64,000 bases of DNA from Streptomyces liliifuscus (lineage in GTDB: Bacteria; Actinomycetota; Actinomycetes; Streptomycetales; Streptomycetaceae): NCBI RefSeq assembly GCF_016598615.1, contig NZ_CP066831.1, positions 1,054,001 to 1,118,000 on the forward strand, read 5' to 3'. Made by a program: the position numbers and the translations under genes. Positions 8,365 through 16,880 of the stretch are shown here, one piece after another. The notes under the pieces are model-generated. The model ran no database searches, was not told the DNA's origin, and saw nothing but the letters and a program-made list of their open reading frames with translations. Position 1 is the first letter of the stretch. Every line of letters begins with the position of its first letter.

Positions 8365-9270
8365 TCAGGTCTCCTGAAGGATGCGATGGAGGATCGTGCA
8401 CGTCGCGTCCGGCGAATCGGCCTGGACGACCACGCGGTTCAGGACACCCCAGTAGTACTCGATCTCACTCGGCTTGTCGGGATAGACGGCGCTGGCGAGC
8501 TGTTCCAGATACACCATGTCGGGCAGCAGACCGCCGGGCAGGCGCACGATGGTGACCGGACCGCCGGCCGCGGCGTGACCACCGGCGAGAAACGGCACGA
8601 TCTGTACGGTGACCTGCGGGAGTTGGCAGATCTCGATGAGGTGCTGAAGCTGGGCACGCATCGTGGCGGTGCCGCCCACCGGACGACGCAGCGCCGCCTC
8701 GTCGATCACGGCCCACAGTTGAGCCGCTCCCTGCCTGTGCAGGATCCGCCGACGCTTCATGCGCAGGGTGACCCGCCGGTCGATCTCCTCCGCGGAGGCC
8801 TCCGGGCAGCTGAGCCGGATGGCGGCGCGAGCGTAGTCGGGAATCTGCAGCAGGTCGGGAACGACCTGGGGCTGGAAGCAGCGGATGAGGCTCGCCGCCT
8901 GTTCGGCCCCGAGGTAGGCCTGCATCCAGGCGGGCACCACGTCGTTGTACGGCTGCCACCAGCCAGGGGTGTTGGCCTGTCTGGCCAGAGCCAGCAAGGT
9001 GGCGCGCTCGGCCTCGTCCGTGACTCCGTAGAGCGTGAGGAGATCGGCCACGTCACGCATCTTGAACCCGTGCCGGCCCCACTCCATTCTGCTGATCTTG
9101 GACTGGGAGGCGCGGATGGCCTCGCCCGCCTCCTCCCGGGAGAAGTGCAGTTCCTCCCGCAGCCGGCGCAGTCGTGCCCCCAGCACCAGGCGTGGCACCG
9201 TCGGCCCCGCGGTCAGGGCGTCCGGTTCGGAGCCCGCCTCCGGTGTGCCTACGGTCTCTGTGGCGCCCAT
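8365..9270 (-). CDS. XRE-family HTH regulator with DUF5753 domain
   Basis: A 301-residue protein. The N-terminal Cro/C1-type HTH (about residues 30-85) contains FSREEAGEAIRASQSKISRME. It is followed by the DUF5753 domain, which has the conserved tryptophan pair TPGWW and the terminal VYLEQLASAVY segment. This architecture is expanded in Streptomyces and is usually paired with a small DUF397 protein; no DUF397 gene is next to this one. The ATG at 9270 has a GGGAGA ribosome site 7 nt upstream. The adjacent methyltransferase may be its target. Confidence 0.88.
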   Translation of the reverse strand: MGATETVGTPEAGSEPDALTAGPTVPRLVLGARLRRLREELHFSREEAGEAIRASQSKISRMEWGRHGFKMRDVADLLTLYGVTDEAERATLLALARQANTPGWWQPYNDVVPAWMQAYLGAEQAASLIRCFQPQVVPDLLQIPDYARAAIRLSCPEASAEEIDRRVTLRMKRRRILHRQGAAQLWAVIDEAALRRPVGGTATMRAQLQHLIEICQLPQVTVQIVPFLAGGHAAAGGPVTIVRLPGGLLPDMVYLEQLASAVYPDKPSEIEYYWGVLNRVVVQADSPDATCTILHRILQET

Positions 9271-9380
9271 GGATGTTCTCCCTGGCGTTGAACTCAACTC
9301 CACGCGCATACAAGCGCGTTGGCCGTCATTCTAGATGAACGAGTCCACGGGCCCGGCCGTCAGCGCCGCCAGGGGCGTAC

Positions 9381-9421
9381 GGCAGGTGGCCGTGGATCAC
9401 TCGGATCCACGGCCATCTGCC
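9381..9421 (-). terminator. Rho-independent-like hairpin after the M15-like gene
   Basis: An 18-bp inverted repeat pairs 9381-9398 with 9404-9421 around a 5-nt loop (actcg), with one G-T-type mismatch. It lies 19 bp beyond the stop of the leftward gene ending at 9440 and ahead of the XRE promoter, so it should end the leftward transcript. There is no T-tract, as is common in Streptomyces. Confidence 0.75.
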
Positions 9422-9439
9422 GGTGCCGGACGTACGGTG

Positions 9440-10162
9440 TCAGGCGGTCTTCCTCTGCCGCCGTTCCAGCGCGGTGGCGGCTTTGCGGCGCTTGGTGTCG
9501 GTCAAGTCCACCTGGGTCCCCGGGCCGGCTCCGGGCTCGTCCGCCCAGGTCCGCAGCCTGGCCACGAGGGCCGTCAGCCGCTTGTCACCGGGCGGTACGT
9601 CGATGGAGAACAGCGCCTCGTACGGGCGGTCGTCGTCCCCGCCCCACCGCACGACGCCGTCGCACTCGGCGAGGATGTCGCGGATCACCATGAGCTGGGG
9701 CGAGTAGAACCCTTCCCCGGCTCCGGGCGGGTAGGAGCCCGGCCGGATCGCAACGGCGGTGCCGGACGCCTGGTTGCCCTCCGCCCGCTTCAGCTGCACC
9801 CGGGCCGGTGCGCGCCAGCCGGCCAGGTCTCCCTTGCGGAGTTCGTCGATCTCGTAGTGGAAGCGCCGGACGACGTGCACGAGGACCGTCTCCACGTCTC
9901 CGATGCGTACGTCCATGTCGAGGCCGGTGCCCGGAACGGGCCGGGTCCACACCGTGGAGACGTCGTTGGCCTTCTCCTCCAGCTCCCAGCCGTTGGGCGA
10001 TGTCGGCCGCTTCGGGGCGTCGTCGGACCCGGGTCTCCCCGCGGCCACCGCCCCGGCGGGCAGGGCCAGAACGGAGCCGCCGCCCACCAGGGTGACGGTG
10101 CCGAGGACCGCGGTGTGCCTGACGACATCACGTCGTGTCATGCCTGTCATGTCAGTTGTCAC
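9440..10162 (-). CDS. Tat-exported protein resembling a VanY/M15 peptidase with a degenerate active site
   Basis: A 240-residue protein. A twin-arginine signal (MTRRDVVRHT followed by a hydrophobic stretch and ALPAGAVAAG) occupies about residues 8-41. The remainder follows the layout of M15/VanY D,D-carboxypeptidases: an NQASGTAVAI block (130-139), then GFYSP, a WGGDD segment (173-177) and a C-terminal strand EALFSID. In active M15 enzymes these blocks carry the zinc ligands in NHASGxAxD and MHFE. Here the first His is Gln, the Asp is Ala and the last His is lost. The family assignment is inferred by eye. GTG 10162 was chosen for the upstream AAGGGGA. It follows the DUF1906 gene by 19 bp, probably in an operon. 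Confidence 0.6.
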   Translation of the reverse strand: MTTDMTGMTRRDVVRHTAVLGTVTLVGGGSVLALPAGAVAAGRPGSDDAPKRPTSPNGWELEEKANDVSTVWTRPVPGTGLDMDVRIGDVETVLVHVVRRFHYEIDELRKGDLAGWRAPARVQLKRAEGNQASGTAVAIRPGSYPPGAGEGFYSPQLMVIRDILAECDGVVRWGGDDDRPYEALFSIDVPPGDKRLTALVARLRTWADEPGAGPGTQVDLTDTKRRKAATALERRQRKTA

Positions 10163-10181
10163 GCTGTTCGTCCCCTTCACG

Positions 10182-12404
10182 TCAGCCATTGCGGGAAAGC
10201 CGGTAGTACTTCTCCAACACCCGGTACAGGCCCACGAGTTCACGGCCGTACTTCAGGGCGGGCAGGTTCGGTTTCCCCTCATTCGTCAAGGGGGGACCGT
10301 TGTAGCGGCTGAGGATCCTCTCGGAGTCACCCTCGCTGGTGTTCGGCCCCGGTCTGGGCAGGTTGATCTGGTGGGCGTTGTAGATCGTGAGGTAGGCCAC
10401 CGACTTGATGTTGTAGATCGAGTCCTCGTGCAGCTGGGCCCACACCGATTCCAGGTCCCGCTCCCCCAGGATCGAGCCGTTGATGATGCCCTGCTGGACG
10501 CAGTGGTTCCTGGCCTCGATCGCCACCCTGCCCTTGATCTGGCCCCAGCCGGTGGAACAGTCGTCGTCCACGCCGGTCTTGACCGCCGTGTCGGAGGCGA
10601 TGTCCAGCGGGTTGAACTTGCGCAGCTCCCACAGCACCGGGGCCTGGATCAGGGCCTTGCGCACCCTGAGCTGCCGGGCCAGCGAGGTGAACAGCCAGTC
10701 GGCGGCGAGGACCAGGTCGAACGCGTTGGTGTTGGAGATGCCCCCCAGGGTCGCCCAGTCCGTGTCGGTCCAGCCGTCGCCACCCGTCTCGGGGACGCCG
10801 ATGGACTCCAGGTACGAGCGGACCTCCTGGAGCATGGCCGCGCGGTACGTCGCGTTGAAGTCGACGTCCAGTCCCGCGGTGTCCGCGCCGGGGTCGAAGC
10901 TGCTCTGCCCGACGTCTCGTCCGGAGGCGATGTTCTTGTCGATCTCGATGGCTCCGGCACCGGTTCCCACGGTGACGGTGGCGATCTGGTCGAAGGCCCA
11001 GTCCCCGGGCATGGGGAAGCCCAGGTTCCCGGAGAACCCGCTGGACATGTCGGAGACGAAGCTCGCGTCGGTGTACCCGGCCTCGCGCACCCTGCGGCAC
11101 ACGTTGCGCGGCCCGTAGATGCCGACCCGGTAGCGGGAGTTCTCCTGCACCGCCCGGGAGATCCCCCTGAAGTGCGGAAGGATGTTGGAGGTCACCTCGT
11201 GGTCGAACGCGTCGTAGTCGACGGCGAAGTAGATGCGGCTGCCGTCCTTGAATCCGTGGTACTTGGCCCAGTCGATCGCGTCGAGGCCGTCCCGGGTGCC
11301 CTGGCTGTACTTGAAGTAGGCGGCCCCGTCGCTGAAGGTCTGGTAGATCGGGAAGCAGTTCAGCCCGTTGGCCGCGATGGTCTGCAGCTCACCGGGTTTG
11401 ATCATCTTGTCCCGGCCGTTCGGGACGTTGCACAGATAGCGGCCGACGTACACGTACCCGGCGGACAGCAGGGACTGGGCGCGGGCCGGGGTGATGGTGG
11501 TGATGCAGTCGCAGGCGGCGCCCGAGCGGGACTGGTCGCCGTAGGAGATCAGCAGGGACGCCCAGGTGGGGTAGTCGCCGTCGCCGTTCGGGGAGAGCCT
11601 GACGAAGTCCTGGAACTCGAAGACGGCCGAGGACAGGTCGGACGTGAAGGTCCCGCCGAACGCGACATGGGGCCGCTGGTTGAGGATCATGGCGGCCGTG
11701 AACAGGTTCACCCAGACGCCCGTGCTGCCGACCCTGAGGGTGTGCTGTCTCAGACCCGCCTGGGTCGCCGGGCCGAAGGAGCCGTTGGCCACTCCGTCGG
11801 CCATGCCCAGTTCGTACTGGATGGCGAACAGCATGGACTTGGCCACATCACGGGAGTGGTGGCCGTCGCAGGGGATGACGAAGAAGTCCTGCCGGTGGAT
11901 GTACCGCCCGTTGAGCCAGCGCTGGATCGAGCGGATGTCCTCGTCGCCGGGTCTGTCCCCGTACCTGACGAGGACGTACGGGTCCATGTTCAGCAGGCCC
12001 TTGAACACCTTCGGAGTCAGGTCGGAGCCGGGGTAGACACCGTCGACCCCCATGTCCTGCTTCAGCTTGGTGATACCGGCCTGGACGTTCGCGTTGTACA
12101 CGCCGTCGATGTCACCACCGTCATAGCCCTTGCAGTACATCGCGGACTGGATGATGCGGCAGAAGTTGGCCGACGGCACGGTGGCGCTGTTGAGCCGCGG
12201 GAACTTCTGAGTCAGGGTCCGCAGGGTGGTGGGGCCGAAGCTGTCCGCCACGGGGCTGATGCCCAACTCCCACTGGAGGGCCCTGGTGAGGGCGTACATG
12301 GTGCTCCAGCCCGTGCGGCCGTTCTCCTCGACGGTCATGCCGATCTTGTCGCCGTAGGCCTGGTTGACGAATCTCTGGGCGCGCAGGACCAACTCGTCTG
12401 CCAT
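10182..12404 (-). CDS. DUF1906 (Rv2525c-like) glycoside-hydrolase-like protein with peptidoglycan-binding-type N-terminus
   Basis: A 740-residue protein. The first 270 residues show two peptidoglycan-binding-domain-like units, each with a Gly-Asp-Gly type loop (GGDIDGVYNANVQAGI and GMADGVANGSFGPATQAGL). The DUF1906/GH25-like domain follows from about residue 310, with YVYVGRYLCN, the acidic strands IYFAVDYDAFDHE and a YRVGIYG strand; these acidic residues match the proposed catalytic site of the Rv2525c family. The last 200 residues are helical and unassigned. No signal peptide is seen, which is odd for a wall enzyme. It lies upstream of the Tat-exported M15-like protein; the pair probably acts on cell wall or phage-like structures. 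Confidence 0.75.
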   Translation of the reverse strand: MADELVLRAQRFVNQAYGDKIGMTVEENGRTGWSTMYALTRALQWELGISPVADSFGPTTLRTLTQKFPRLNSATVPSANFCRIIQSAMYCKGYDGGDIDGVYNANVQAGITKLKQDMGVDGVYPGSDLTPKVFKGLLNMDPYVLVRYGDRPGDEDIRSIQRWLNGRYIHRQDFFVIPCDGHHSRDVAKSMLFAIQYELGMADGVANGSFGPATQAGLRQHTLRVGSTGVWVNLFTAAMILNQRPHVAFGGTFTSDLSSAVFEFQDFVRLSPNGDGDYPTWASLLISYGDQSRSGAACDCITTITPARAQSLLSAGYVYVGRYLCNVPNGRDKMIKPGELQTIAANGLNCFPIYQTFSDGAAYFKYSQGTRDGLDAIDWAKYHGFKDGSRIYFAVDYDAFDHEVTSNILPHFRGISRAVQENSRYRVGIYGPRNVCRRVREAGYTDASFVSDMSSGFSGNLGFPMPGDWAFDQIATVTVGTGAGAIEIDKNIASGRDVGQSSFDPGADTAGLDVDFNATYRAAMLQEVRSYLESIGVPETGGDGWTDTDWATLGGISNTNAFDLVLAADWLFTSLARQLRVRKALIQAPVLWELRKFNPLDIASDTAVKTGVDDDCSTGWGQIKGRVAIEARNHCVQQGIINGSILGERDLESVWAQLHEDSIYNIKSVAYLTIYNAHQINLPRPGPNTSEGDSERILSRYNGPPLTNEGKPNLPALKYGRELVGLYRVLEKYYRLSRNG

Positions 12405-12992
12405 GTGGGGGCATTCCTTCGTTGATGGGGTCAAGGCAAAGGGGTGAGGCGTGCAGGCGCTGTCATCTCCCGTTCGGGGCAGGTCGAGGCCCCGGTTGGC
12501 GCCCCCAGCTTGGGGTCGGTATCCCGAACGCACCACTAGTTTCGGCGGAGCCCGAAACTCTCGGGTCACGGCCCGGCGGCGGTCGGCCGCCTGCCGAACA
12601 ACGCCTCACGAGCGGTGTCAGCGCGTGCGGCACCTGTCTGCCGCCGCGGTGACAGCGGGCCAGATTGGCGGCGGCCGACGCGTGCACGTGCTGATTCGAC
12701 CCGGGCCTCGACTTCCGTCCAGTCCGGGGCGATCACGCTGGTGTGCACGGCCCGGAGCGCGTCCGCGAGGTCGCTCATCCCTGTCCCGGTCCGCGTCGGC
12801 CAGGTTCCGCACCCAGGTAGGGGCTGCCCGAGGCTGCCGTCGCGTGCCGTCGGACAGTTGTCCCAGTTCGGGCCGCAGCCACGTCAGCGGGAGCCCGCGG
12901 ACCGCCTCGAGTCCGGCACCGAGCCCCTCCTTGGCCGCGAGCCGTATGAGACTGCGCCAGGGGCGGCAATAGTTGTACGGCGGCGGACGGTG
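12405..12992. other. 588-bp gap with possible gene remnants
   Basis: No convincing complete gene is present. Reading on past the stop of the leftward SDR at 12993, its frame stays open for about 125 codons, with a protein-like stretch (WRSLIRLAAKEGLGAGLEA, then LTWLRPELGQ). A second leftward frame overlaps it at 12566-12778. This could be a decayed gene. A short 8-bp hairpin lies at 12538-12559 (agtttcgg / ccgaaact). Confidence 0.4.
12566..12778 (-). CDS. Doubtful small ORF (70 aa)
   Basis: The ATG at 12778 opens MSDLADALRAVHTSVIAPDW, an amphipathic, plausible N-terminus followed by an Arg-rich tail. The ribosome site is weak (GGACAGGG directly against the start). It may be a real small protein or the broken N-terminal part of an old gene. 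No function can be assigned. Confidence 0.2.
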   Translation of the reverse strand: MSDLADALRAVHTSVIAPDWTEVEARVESARARVGRRQSGPLSPRRQTGAARADTAREALFGRRPTAAGP

Positions 12993-13826
12993 TCAGCGGG
13001 CGGCGGCGCGGAGGGTGAAGTTGACGAGGGTGTCCATGGCGTGGTCGGGCAGCACGCGGCGAGCCAGGATCGCGGGCCTGGCCCCCAGACCCATGGCGTA
13101 GCGAGCCTTCGGCCGACGGGCGGTGACGGCCTTGGCGATGGCGTCGGCGACGACCGAGGGCTCCGAGCCGCGGGCCTCGCCATTGGCCGGGTTCATGGCC
13201 GAGGCGACGGCTGTGGCCCTGTCGGCGTAGGCGCCTTCGCCGGAGACCTTCAGGAGATGGTCGGCCGCGATCCCGCCCCATTCCGTCTTGATGCCACCCG
13301 GCTCGATGAGGACCACATGGACGCCGAACGGCGCAACCTCCAGGCGCAGGCAGTCGCTGAGGCCCTCTGTCGCGAACTTCGTTGCGTGGTACCAACTGCC
13401 CAACGGGGTGTAGATCTTGCCGCCCATCGAGGAGACATTGACGATGCGTCCGCCACGCTGGGCGCGCATGTGCGGCAGGACCAGTTGCGCCAGGCGCGCG
13501 GCGCCGAAGACGTTCACCTCGAACTGGTAGCGGGCCTCGGACATCGGAACGTCTTCGAGGGCGCCGTAGGAACCGTAGCCGGCGTTGTTGACCAGTACGT
13601 CGACACGGCCCGACTCGGCGACGATCCGCTCGACGCCGCCACGCATGGAGTCGTCGTCGGTGACGTCCATGGCCAGCGGGTGGATACCGCGTTCGGCGAG
13701 ATGCGTCATGCGCTCGACCCGGCGGGCGGCTGCGTGGACCGTGTAACCGAGCTCGTGGAGCTTGAGGGCTGTGGCCTCGCCGATGCCTGAGGAGGCACCG
13801 GTGACCAGGGCGACCTTGGAGGACAT
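12993..13826 (-). CDS. SDR-family oxidoreductase (oxidoreductase/retinol-dehydrogenase-like)
   Basis: A 277-residue classical SDR. It has TGASSGIG at the N-terminus, the NNAGYGSYG motif, the active-site block VSSMGGKIYTPLGSWYHATK with catalytic Ser, Tyr and Lys, and the IEPGGIKTEW segment after it. The length and the C-terminal extension fit the extended branch common beside TetR regulators. The ATG at 13826 has AAGGGGA upstream. It is divergent from the TetR gene at 13943, and the intergenic region holds two copies of a 14-bp element that is a candidate operator. The substrate is unknown. Confidence 0.88.
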   Translation of the reverse strand: MSSKVALVTGASSGIGEATALKLHELGYTVHAAARRVERMTHLAERGIHPLAMDVTDDDSMRGGVERIVAESGRVDVLVNNAGYGSYGALEDVPMSEARYQFEVNVFGAARLAQLVLPHMRAQRGGRIVNVSSMGGKIYTPLGSWYHATKFATEGLSDCLRLEVAPFGVHVVLIEPGGIKTEWGGIAADHLLKVSGEGAYADRATAVASAMNPANGEARGSEPSVVADAIAKAVTARRPKARYAMGLGARPAILARRVLPDHAMDTLVNFTLRAAAR

Positions 13827-13859
13827 GGTGGGATCCCCTTTTCTTCCGGACAGTAAAAG

Positions 13860-13896
13860 TGAACCGTGATTCATCTTCATCATGAACTATGATTCA
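13860..13896. promoter_or_regulatory. Candidate TetR operator: two 14-bp direct repeats
   Basis: tgaaccgtgattca at 13860-13873 and tgaactatgattca at 13883-13896 match at 12 of 14 positions and are 23 bp apart, about two helical turns. Each is partly palindromic (TGAAyyrTGATTCA). They lie in the 116-bp gap between the divergent SDR and TetR genes, 46 bp before the TetR start. Binding by the TetR protein is inferred. Confidence 0.6.
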
Positions 13897-13942
13897 CATT
13901 CATGGCAACCCGCCAGCCGACTTCCATTCACAGGGAGACTCC

Positions 13943-14518
13943 ATGGCCCAGGCCCGGCCGCCGCGCGCCGACGCCGTCCGCAACCGGCAGAAGATCCTGG
14001 CCGCCGCCCGAGAACAGATCACGCTCCACGGACCCGACGCGGGAATGGATGCCATCGCCGCGGCGGCGGGCGTGGCCGTCGGAACCCTCTACCGGCACTT
14101 TCCGACGAAGACCGACCTGGTGGGCGCCGTCGTCACCGAGCACATGGAGCGGGTGGCGACGGACGCCGAGGCCGCCCACGCCCGTGCGGCGTCCGGCTCC
14201 AAGGCCATGGACGAGATCACGGCCTTCATCGGCACGGTCCTGGAAGCCTCCGCCAACGACCACGCCGTGAAGGCCGCCGCACACACACTCGGTGCCGCCC
14301 CCGGCACTACGGAGCCGGAGGACCGTGCCACGGCGGCCCTCGCCTCACTCATCACCGCCGCCCAGGCCGACGGGGACCTCCATCTCGACGTCACCGTGCG
14401 GGACTTCTACCTGCTCATCACCACCGCCCCCACCGACCAGCCGCCTGCCGTACGCGCCCGCTGGCTCACCCTCGTCCTGCCCGGCCTCAGCACCCACGGC
14501 CGTGGTGCCGCCGGGTGA
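13943..14518 (+). CDS. TetR-family regulator, divergent from SDR
   Basis: A 191-residue protein. The N-terminal TetR domain contains ADAVRNRQKILAAAREQI and the HTH block AIAAAAGVAVGTLYRHFPTK, and the C-terminal ligand domain is helical (TetR_C-type, LITAAQADGDLHLDVT). The ATG at 13943 is preceded by GGGAG with a 5-nt spacer; the longer frame from 13889 would run through the operator. It most likely represses the divergent SDR and itself. The ligand is unknown. Confidence 0.88.
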   Translation: MAQARPPRADAVRNRQKILAAAREQITLHGPDAGMDAIAAAAGVAVGTLYRHFPTKTDLVGAVVTEHMERVATDAEAAHARAASGSKAMDEITAFIGTVLEASANDHAVKAAAHTLGAAPGTTEPEDRATAALASLITAAQADGDLHLDVTVRDFYLLITTAPTDQPPAVRARWLTLVLPGLSTHGRGAAG

Positions 14519-14596
14519 AGTCCGGGCGCGCACTGGTGACTTGCTCTGAGTAGCCGTACTCATGTGCGGTCCGCCGACCGCGCACACACTGCGACC

Positions 14597-15349
14597 ATGA
14601 GACGACTTTCCAGGGAAAATCATCGCATTCGTCGCATGCGGCGACCCTCACGCATCCGCCGTGGCGCGATACCTGCGGCGGTGTGCGCACTAGCCCTCAC
14701 TCTCACCGCCTGCGGTTCCGAACGAGCGGCGGGCAAGGACCCGAAGGCCGGAACCGAGGACCGGGTCGAGGCCGGCGGGACCTCGACCGCCCCCTCCGCG
14801 GTCTCCCCCACCGACTCCTCGGACCCGGAGTCCTCGGACCCCGACTTCCTGGCGTTCATGAAACTCCTCGTCTCCATCACCGAACCCTGCTCGAGGTTCG
14901 AGCCGACCGAGGAGCCCCCTACGGAACCGCCGGAGGAACCGGATCCCGCGGAGCCGCCGCTCACACCCCTGCCCGAGCCGTTACCGCCGGACGGGACGCC
15001 ACCCCCGGTGGAGCCCAGGGACCCTGAAGGAGCCGGGAAAGAGGTGGAGTTGAGCCCCGTGGAGAAATGCGATGCACGCGTCCACTCCCGCCGCATCGCG
15101 AAAGCCCTCAAGGGCACGACCGACCCGACACCCGGACAGGTCAAGGATGTCCTGCGCGGCCTCGGTTACATCGACCTGCGGATCCACGGCCCACAACGCT
15201 CGGGCGAGAGCGTGGAGTTCACCCTCGACCTGCGACTACTGGGCGGCGAGCTGTGCCTCTCCGGCAAGGTCACCGGCACGAGGACCATCACCGATCCGTA
15301 CGGCGGTTCCCCTGAGGTCGCCTGCCCGGATGTCCGACGCCTGCGCTGA
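14597..15349 (+). CDS. Secreted lipoprotein of unknown function
   Basis: About 250 residues. An Arg-rich N-terminus and a hydrophobic stretch end in the lipobox LTAC, so the mature protein should be lipid-anchored outside the membrane. A long Pro/Glu-rich linker follows (PTEEPPTEPPEEPDPAEPP), then a C-terminal domain with two cysteine-containing segments (SPVEKCDARVHS and GGELCLSG). The start is uncertain: ATG 14597 and ATG 14636 both give a valid signal and neither has a clear ribosome site. A TTA codon at 14981-14983 makes translation potentially bldA-dependent. Confidence 0.7.
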   Translation: MRRLSRENHRIRRMRRPSRIRRGAIPAAVCALALTLTACGSERAAGKDPKAGTEDRVEAGGTSTAPSAVSPTDSSDPESSDPDFLAFMKLLVSITEPCSRFEPTEEPPTEPPEEPDPAEPPLTPLPEPLPPDGTPPPVEPRDPEGAGKEVELSPVEKCDARVHSRRIAKALKGTTDPTPGQVKDVLRGLGYIDLRIHGPQRSGESVEFTLDLRLLGGELCLSGKVTGTRTITDPYGGSPEVACPDVRRLR

Positions 15350-15413
15350 ACGATCTGTCAGTTGTAGCGGCGGAGGGCACAAATGTCGGACTGGTGTGGC
15401 ATTATCCGCTGCC

Positions 15414-16841
15414 ATGTCGTCGCTACCTGCCTGGCAGTCAAAACCCTTTCGACGTCTGCTCGTTGGCCTGGTCGCGTTGCTCGTGGCGACGGGCGCGACC
15501 GTGGCCGATGCCGTCACGGCGCCCAAGGCCGAGGCAAGCGGGTCCGAGGCAAACAGGTCCCAGGTGAACAGGTCCGGGGCCGCGACACCCGACCGCCTGC
15601 GCTACGACGTGACCCTGCGCGGCGACGCCGACGGCTCCCACTGGACGGGCCGCCAGCGGGTGACGTTCCGCAACGCCTCCGACCGGCCCCTGCGCGAGGT
15701 GTACGTACGCCTGTGGGGCAACGGTGAAGACAAGTGCGGCACCCCCGGCAAGCCGTCCCCCGTCAGGCTGTCCGAGCTGCGCGGCGGCACCCCCGGCCAA
15801 CTCACCTTGAACTGCACGGCGTTGCGCATCACCCTGCCCGAGCCGCTCGCGCACGGCGAGCGGACGACGATCGCCTTCGACGTGTCCGTCACCGTGCCCG
15901 AGCGCAACAACCGCTTCGGCCGTGAGGGCGCGTTCCGCTTCCTGGGCAACGCCCTGCCGGTACTCGCCGTGCACGACGCGAAGGGCTGGCACCTCGATCC
16001 GTACGTGTCGACCGGCGAGAGCTTCTACGCCCTGGCGAGCGACTTCCGGGCACGCATCGACCACCCCGCGGCCCTCAAGGTCCCGGCGACCGGCCGCACT
16101 TGGACCAGCCCCGGCACACCCGGGCGCACGGTCACGCACAGCGTCGCGCACCGGGTACGGGACTTCGCGTGGGCGGCGGGCCCGTTCCGTACGGCGACCG
16201 AGACCTCTCACGGGGGCGTGCGCGTGAAGTCGTACTGGGCGCCGAACACACCCGCCGCAGGTGTACGCCTCAACCGCAAGGACGGCGTCGCCGCCGTCGA
16301 CCGGTTCGGCGAGGAGTTCGGCCGCTATCCGTACGGCGAGCTCGACCTCGTGATGACCAAGGAGTTCGGCGGCGGCATGGAGTACCCCGGCCTGGTCCTC
16401 CTCGGCACCACCGAAGAGGGCAGCGCCGTCGTCCACGAGGTGGCCCATCAGTGGTGGTACGGCATCGTGGGCAACGACGAATACGGCGCGCCCTGGCTGG
16501 ACGAGAGCTTCGCCCAGTACGCCAACGCCCGCTTCTACGGCTGGGACACCGGCGACTGCTGGGCGGACGGCGACTGGCCGAGCGAGAGCACCGCGCTCAC
16601 CAACTCGATGGCCTACTGGGCCGAGCACAGGAACGAGTACCACGTCGTCTACACGGCCGGCCCCTGCGCCCTGGCACGCCTGGAGGACACCCTCGGAGCC
16701 GACATCATGGCGCGCCTCCTCAAGCGGTACGCCCGCGACCACTGGTACGGCCTCTCCACCACCGCCGACTTCAAGAAGGCCGCGCAGTCCGTGACGAACA
16801 GGGATCTGGGCCCCTTCTGGACGAAGTACCGCATTCGCTGA
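15414..16841 (+). CDS. Secreted M1-family (gluzincin) metallopeptidase
   Basis: A 475-residue aminopeptidase-N-like protein. A signal peptide (RRLLVGLVALLVATGATVADA) is followed by the N-terminal beta domain, the exopeptidase-type motif GGGMEYPG in place of GAMEN, the zinc site HEVAHQWW with the third ligand Glu in WLDESFAQY, and a short helical C-terminus. It lacks the long ERAP1-like C-terminal domain, so it belongs to the shorter M1 group common in Streptomyces. The ATG at 15414 sits immediately before the signal peptide. It should cleave N-terminal residues from extracellular peptides. Confidence 0.88.
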   Translation: MSSLPAWQSKPFRRLLVGLVALLVATGATVADAVTAPKAEASGSEANRSQVNRSGAATPDRLRYDVTLRGDADGSHWTGRQRVTFRNASDRPLREVYVRLWGNGEDKCGTPGKPSPVRLSELRGGTPGQLTLNCTALRITLPEPLAHGERTTIAFDVSVTVPERNNRFGREGAFRFLGNALPVLAVHDAKGWHLDPYVSTGESFYALASDFRARIDHPAALKVPATGRTWTSPGTPGRTVTHSVAHRVRDFAWAAGPFRTATETSHGGVRVKSYWAPNTPAAGVRLNRKDGVAAVDRFGEEFGRYPYGELDLVMTKEFGGGMEYPGLVLLGTTEEGSAVVHEVAHQWWYGIVGNDEYGAPWLDESFAQYANARFYGWDTGDCWADGDWPSESTALTNSMAYWAEHRNEYHVVYTAGPCALARLEDTLGADIMARLLKRYARDHWYGLSTTADFKKAAQSVTNRDLGPFWTKYRIR

Positions 16842-16880
16842 GATCGCGCGTCGCGTACCGAGGGGGTGGTGGCCCCGGGA

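Noticed and set aside
9903..12425. An 840-residue plus-strand frame opposite the DUF1906 gene.
   Set aside because: Val/Gly/Asp-rich shadow of a real gene, with no ribosome site or domain.
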